Positions 60,773 to 64,000 of a stretch of DNA of 64,000 nucleotides are shown piece after piece (positions within the stretch are counted from its first letter, which is position 1; the number at the start of each line of letters is the position of its first letter). Both the position numbers and the translations under genes were made by a program. The notes below the pieces were generated by a model, which was given only the letters and a program-made list of their open reading frames with translations, was not told the DNA's origin and did no database searches. Origin of the DNA: Leifsonia sp. fls2-241-R2A-40a (GTDB lineage Bacteria > Actinomycetota > Actinomycetes > Actinomycetales > Microbacteriaceae); NCBI RefSeq assembly GCF_030209575.1, contig NZ_JARVRS010000001.1, positions 620,001-684,000 of the forward strand. Direction: 5' to 3'.

Positions 60773-62671
60773 CTACTCCTCGAGGAGAGCGCCCTCGGTC
60801 TGCTCGCGGTACAGCCGCGAGTACACGCCGCCCTGATCCAGCAGTTCCCGGTGCGTCCCCCGCTCGACGACCTGTCCGTGATCGATGACGAAGATGACGT
60901 CGGCGGAGACGATGGTGGAGAGCCGATGAGCGATCGCGATGGTGGTGCGGCCGCTGGAGGCGGTGTCCAGCGCCTGCTGCACGACACGCTCCGAGATGGT
61001 GTCGAGGGCGCTCGTCGCCTCGTCGAGGATGAGCACCTCCGGGTCCTTCAGCAGCACGCGGGCGATGGCGATGCGCTGCTTCTCGCCCCCGGACAGGCGG
61101 TATCCCCGCTCCCCCACGATCGTGTCGTAGCCGTCGGGGAACCCGGCGATCGTCGCGTGGATGTTCGCCCGCTTGGCCGCATCCTCCAGCTCCTCCTGCG
61201 TGGCGTCGGGACGCGCGTACCGCAGGTTCTCGGCGATGGTCGCGTGGAACAGGTAGGTCTCCTGGCTCACCACCCCGATGTGCGAGACCAGCGACTCCTG
61301 CTGCAGTTCGCGGAGGTCGGTGTCCCCGAAGAGGATGCGCCCGCCGGTCGCGTCGTAGAACCGCGGGATCAGGTACGACACCGTCGTCTTGCCCGCGCCG
61401 CTCGGCCCGACGAACGCGGCGAACTCCCCGGGCTCGATGACGAACGACACGTCGTCGAGCGTGTTGCGCTCGCCGTCGCGGGCGTCCGGGTAGCGGAACT
61501 CGACGTGGTCGAACTCGATGCGGCCGAGGTCGCGGGCGGGGTCGACCGGAACGGCCTCCGGCCGGTCCGCGATCGCGGGCTTGAGGTCGAGGTACTCGAA
61601 GATCCGGGCGAACAGTGCGCTCGAGGTCTGCAGGTCGAGCGACACCCGCATGAGCGCGAGCAGCGGGAACAGCAACCGCGCCTGCACGGTCGTGAACGCG
61701 ACGATCGTTCCGGCGGAGATGTCGTTCGCCCCGCCGAGGATCAGCCAGCCGGACACCAGGTACACGATCGCCGGGATGGACGACAGGAAGACGTTGACCA
61801 TGGCGAAGAACCACTGGCCGCTCATCGCCTGCGACACCTGCAGGCGGATCTGGTTGCTGTTCTCGTCCGAGTAGCGCTCCACCTCGGCGCCCTGCCGATT
61901 GAAGCTCTTCGAGAGCAGGATGCCGGACACGCTCAGCGTCTCCTGGGTGATCGCCGTCATGTCCGACAGCGACTCCTGCGTCTTCGTCGCGATGCGCGCG
62001 CGCACCTGGCCGACCCGGCGCTGCGCGATGACGAGGATGGGCATCAGCACGACGGCGACGATCGTCAGCTGCCAGTTCAGGAGCAGCATGGCGACCAGCG
62101 CCGCGATCACGGTGACCGTGTTGCCGAGGATGCTCGACATCGTGTTGGTCAGAACATTGGCGACGCCACCGACGTCGTTCTGCAGCCGCGACTGGATGAT
62201 GCCGGTCTTGGTGTGCGTGAAGAAGCTCAGCTCCATGGACTGCAGGTGCGAGAACAGCCGGACGCGCAGCGCGCCCATGACCTTGTTGCCGACGGATGCG
62301 GTGAGGTACGTCTGCCACACCCCGAGAAGCGCGGAGGAGACGAAGACGATCAGCATGACGACGACGATCTCGACGAGCACCGGCAGGTTCGGCTTGCCGC
62401 TCGGCGGGAACAGCCCCTGGTCGAAGGCGCGCTCGGTGAGCAGCGGGGGAATGACGGTGAGCGCCGCACCCGCGAGCACCAGCACCATCGTGACGATGAT
62501 CGCCATCTTGTGCGGCGCGAACAGCTCCACGATGCGGCGGAACAGGTGCGGGATCTTCGGCGCGCTCGCGTTCAGGGCCCGCTGCGCCTCCGCATCCCCG
62601 CCGCTCACGCGTCCCCGGCCGCCACCGCCGCCGCGTCCGCCCCCGCCGGCAATCTGGCCCATCACGCTCAT
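60773..62671 (-). CDS. ABC exporter, fused permease-ATPase
   Basis: 632 residues: Gly/Arg-rich N-terminus, six membrane segments (about 55-340), then the ATPase with Walker A GPSGAGKTT, signature LSGGEKQRIAIARVL, and Walker B VLILDEATSALD. Half-transporter of the MsbA/multidrug type; must form a dimer, and no second half-transporter is adjacent, so a homodimer is likely. ATG lies six bases after TACGCT. Substrate unknown. Confidence 0.94.
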   Translation of the reverse strand: MSVMGQIAGGGGRGGGGGRGRVSGGDAEAQRALNASAPKIPHLFRRIVELFAPHKMAIIVTMVLVLAGAALTVIPPLLTERAFDQGLFPPSGKPNLPVLVEIVVVMLIVFVSSALLGVWQTYLTASVGNKVMGALRVRLFSHLQSMELSFFTHTKTGIIQSRLQNDVGGVANVLTNTMSSILGNTVTVIAALVAMLLLNWQLTIVAVVLMPILVIAQRRVGQVRARIATKTQESLSDMTAITQETLSVSGILLSKSFNRQGAEVERYSDENSNQIRLQVSQAMSGQWFFAMVNVFLSSIPAIVYLVSGWLILGGANDISAGTIVAFTTVQARLLFPLLALMRVSLDLQTSSALFARIFEYLDLKPAIADRPEAVPVDPARDLGRIEFDHVEFRYPDARDGERNTLDDVSFVIEPGEFAAFVGPSGAGKTTVSYLIPRFYDATGGRILFGDTDLRELQQESLVSHIGVVSQETYLFHATIAENLRYARPDATQEELEDAAKRANIHATIAGFPDGYDTIVGERGYRLSGGEKQRIAIARVLLKDPEVLILDEATSALDTISERVVQQALDTASSGRTTIAIAHRLSTIVSADVIFVIDHGQVVERGTHRELLDQGGVYSRLYREQTEGALLEE

Positions 62672-62677
62672 GGGATC

Positions 62678-62683
62678 AGCGTA
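62678..62683 (-). promoter_or_regulatory. -10 box of the ABC exporter, leaderless
   Basis: TACGCT on the minus strand, six bases before ATG 62671. Confidence 0.45.
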
Positions 62684-62832
62684 ACCCGCTGCAGGCGGCG
62701 GCCGGAGGCGCGGCCGAGAAGCCACTCCTTCGGTTCTGAGAGAAGGATTTGAATAACGTCACGTTTGTAGTGACGCGTCGTCGTCCACTCTGTGACGCAC
62801 ATGCGGCACGCCGACGACACCCAGGAGTTGCC

Positions 62833-64000
62833 ATGTCCCTCGCCACGATGGAGGCGCAGTCCTGTTCAGCTCCTCGGCGGCGTCGGATGCCGGCGGGTCA
62901 TATCCAAGCGATCGACGGCCTGCGCGCGGTCGCGGTTCTCGGGGTCGTCGCGTTCCACCTGAACGCGCTTCCTGGCGGATTCCTCGGCGTCGACCTGTTC
63001 TTCGTGATCTCGGGGTACGTCATCACCCGCGCCATCCTCACCCAGCGGGAAGCGGGGACCTTCCGCCTTGGCCGCTTCTGGTTCTCACGGATCAAGCGGC
63101 TCCTACCCGCGGTCCTCCTCGTGCTCATCGCGGTCGAAGTGTGGATCGCCGTCGTCGCTCCGGCCGGGCTGGAGCGCGTCACGGACGGCCAGTCGCTCAG
63201 CTCGCTCGTCTACGGCACCAACTGGTTCAATATCGCCGGCGATTTCGGCTATGCGGACGCCTCGCGAGAGTCGTCTCCGCTCAACCATCTGTGGTCACTC
63301 GCGATCGAGGAGCAGTTCTACCTCCTGTGGCCGGCCCTCCTGCTCCTGCTGCCCAAGCGCTGGCTCGTCCTCGCCGTGACGACGGCTGGAGTCGGCGCAG
63401 GACTCGTGTACGGCGTCGCCGCGCAACAGTTCTGGTCGTTCGACCGGCTGTACCAGGGCACCGATGTGCGAATGGTCGCGCTGGTCGGCGGAGCCATGAT
63501 CGCCGCTTTCGGCGCCGGGGGCGGTCCCTCGCCCCTCCCTCGCGCCTTCTCGCGCGCGCTGAGGCGGCTCGCGCCGTGGATGGCTCTCGCCTCGGCCGTC
63601 GCTCTCGCGTGGCTGTGGGCGACACTCCCCCTCGATCGACGAATCTTCGGCGGACCGCTCGCCCTTGCGATCGTGCTCGAGATCGTCCTCGTCGCTTCCA
63701 TCGCAGCTCCCTCCGCACGGCTGTTCGCCTCGGTGCTCAGTTGGGGGCCGCTCGTCTTCATCGGACGCCGCAGCTACGCGCTCTACCTCTGGCATTGGCC
63801 GGTGATCGTCATCGTCAGCGAGACCTACACCGGCTGGACCGACTGGGATCTGGCGGCTGCGCGAGCCGTCGCGATGGTGCTGCTCACGATGCTGTCGTAC
63901 GCGCTGATCGAGAACCCGATCCGACGGATGAAGAACGCCGGACCGGGGTTGTGGATCGGGCTCGCAGCCGCCATCGCCGCTGTTGTCGCGCTCGCTTCCC
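62833..64000 (+). CDS. Acyltransferase 3 (OafA/YrhL-like) membrane protein, partial
   Basis: First 389 residues; the frame is still open at the window end. Family start QAIDGLRAVAVLGVVAFHLN with the catalytic His, GGFLGVDLFFVISGYVI, RIKRLLPA, and LWSLAIEEQFYLLWP; about ten membrane segments so far. Such enzymes O-acetylate surface polysaccharides or peptidoglycan; many also have a C-terminal SGNH domain beyond the visible part. ATG with AGGAG five bases upstream. The divergent gap 62672-62832 holds a short CGTCAC/GTGACG hairpin (near 62757-62776) and nothing else recognised. Confidence 0.92.
   Translation, partial: MSLATMEAQSCSAPRRRRMPAGHIQAIDGLRAVAVLGVVAFHLNALPGGFLGVDLFFVISGYVITRAILTQREAGTFRLGRFWFSRIKRLLPAVLLVLIAVEVWIAVVAPAGLERVTDGQSLSSLVYGTNWFNIAGDFGYADASRESSPLNHLWSLAIEEQFYLLWPALLLLLPKRWLVLAVTTAGVGAGLVYGVAAQQFWSFDRLYQGTDVRMVALVGGAMIAAFGAGGGPSPLPRAFSRALRRLAPWMALASAVALAWLWATLPLDRRIFGGPLALAIVLEIVLVASIAAPSARLFASVLSWGPLVFIGRRSYALYLWHWPVIVIVSETYTGWTDWDLAAARAVAMVLLTMLSYALIENPIRRMKNAGPGLWIGLAAAIAAVVALAS

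Overview
The window comes from the chromosome of a high-GC actinobacterium, most likely a member of Microbacteriaceae close to Leifsonia. The basis is the strongly GC-rich third codon positions, many GTG starts, a small (about 95 nt) SRP RNA, the dnaX-recR-lysC order, Leifsonia-like protein families, and at least eleven genes whose start codon lies only 6-7 bases after a TANNNT-type -10 box, which points to leaderless transcripts. The genus is inferred. I see no rRNA, CRISPR array, insertion sequence, prophage or obvious pseudogene. Coding density is high and no gene-free stretch exceeds 300 bases apart from 12954-13429, which holds two RNA genes and a terminator.

Layout. 1-4295 (minus): lysC (cut by the window edge), recR and dnaX. 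4344-12953 (minus): a tightly packed six-gene array of DUF1254/DUF1214 protein, pta, ackA and three paralogous lipoproteins of the BAAT-like hydrolase fold; two of the three have lost the nucleophile. 13065-13410: SRP RNA, tRNA-Ser(GGA) and a terminator. 14314-16799: a self-sufficient CYP116B-type P450-reductase-ferredoxin fusion facing a dodecin gene. 16999-25890: GNAT protein, stand-alone DUF2090 aldolase-like protein, ParA-like ATPase with an odd Walker A, membrane protein, AraC regulator coupled to an aminoglycoside-phosphotransferase-like kinase, HerA-like ATPase and PAP2 phosphatase.

25934-43458 is mainly a carbohydrate region: Bcr/CflA-type MFS exporter, ROK repressor, two Gfo/Idh/MocA dehydrogenases, ThuA-like protein, two LacI regulators, acetyl xylan esterase, a sugar ABC importer without its ATPase, GH3 glycosidase, xylA and xylB. 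Together they can release, import and isomerise/phosphorylate xylose-type sugars, with operator-like palindromes before the ABC operon, xylA and a dehydrogenase gene. 43495-46247 is a gluconate module (gntK, gntP, divergent FadR-type regulator).

46268-64000 is mixed: MFS exporter, LacI regulator, amino-acid permease, CPA1 Na+/H+ antiporter, small unknown proteins, AraC regulator, YbdK-like carboxylate-amine ligase, VOC protein, the reverse transsulfuration/transsulfuration pair (cystathionine beta-synthase, cystathionine gamma-synthase), the DtxR/MntR-type regulator facing mntH (with a DtxR-like box before mntH), a SnoaL-like protein, a large ABC exporter and the first part of an acyltransferase-3 membrane protein that runs off the right end.

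The items most worth a second look are the lipoprotein trio with selectively lost nucleophiles, the P450/dodecin pair, the ParA-like protein with Asn in its P-loop, the two long perfect hairpins near the xylose genes, and the widespread leaderless start architecture (including one -10 box that contains the stop codon of the preceding gene).
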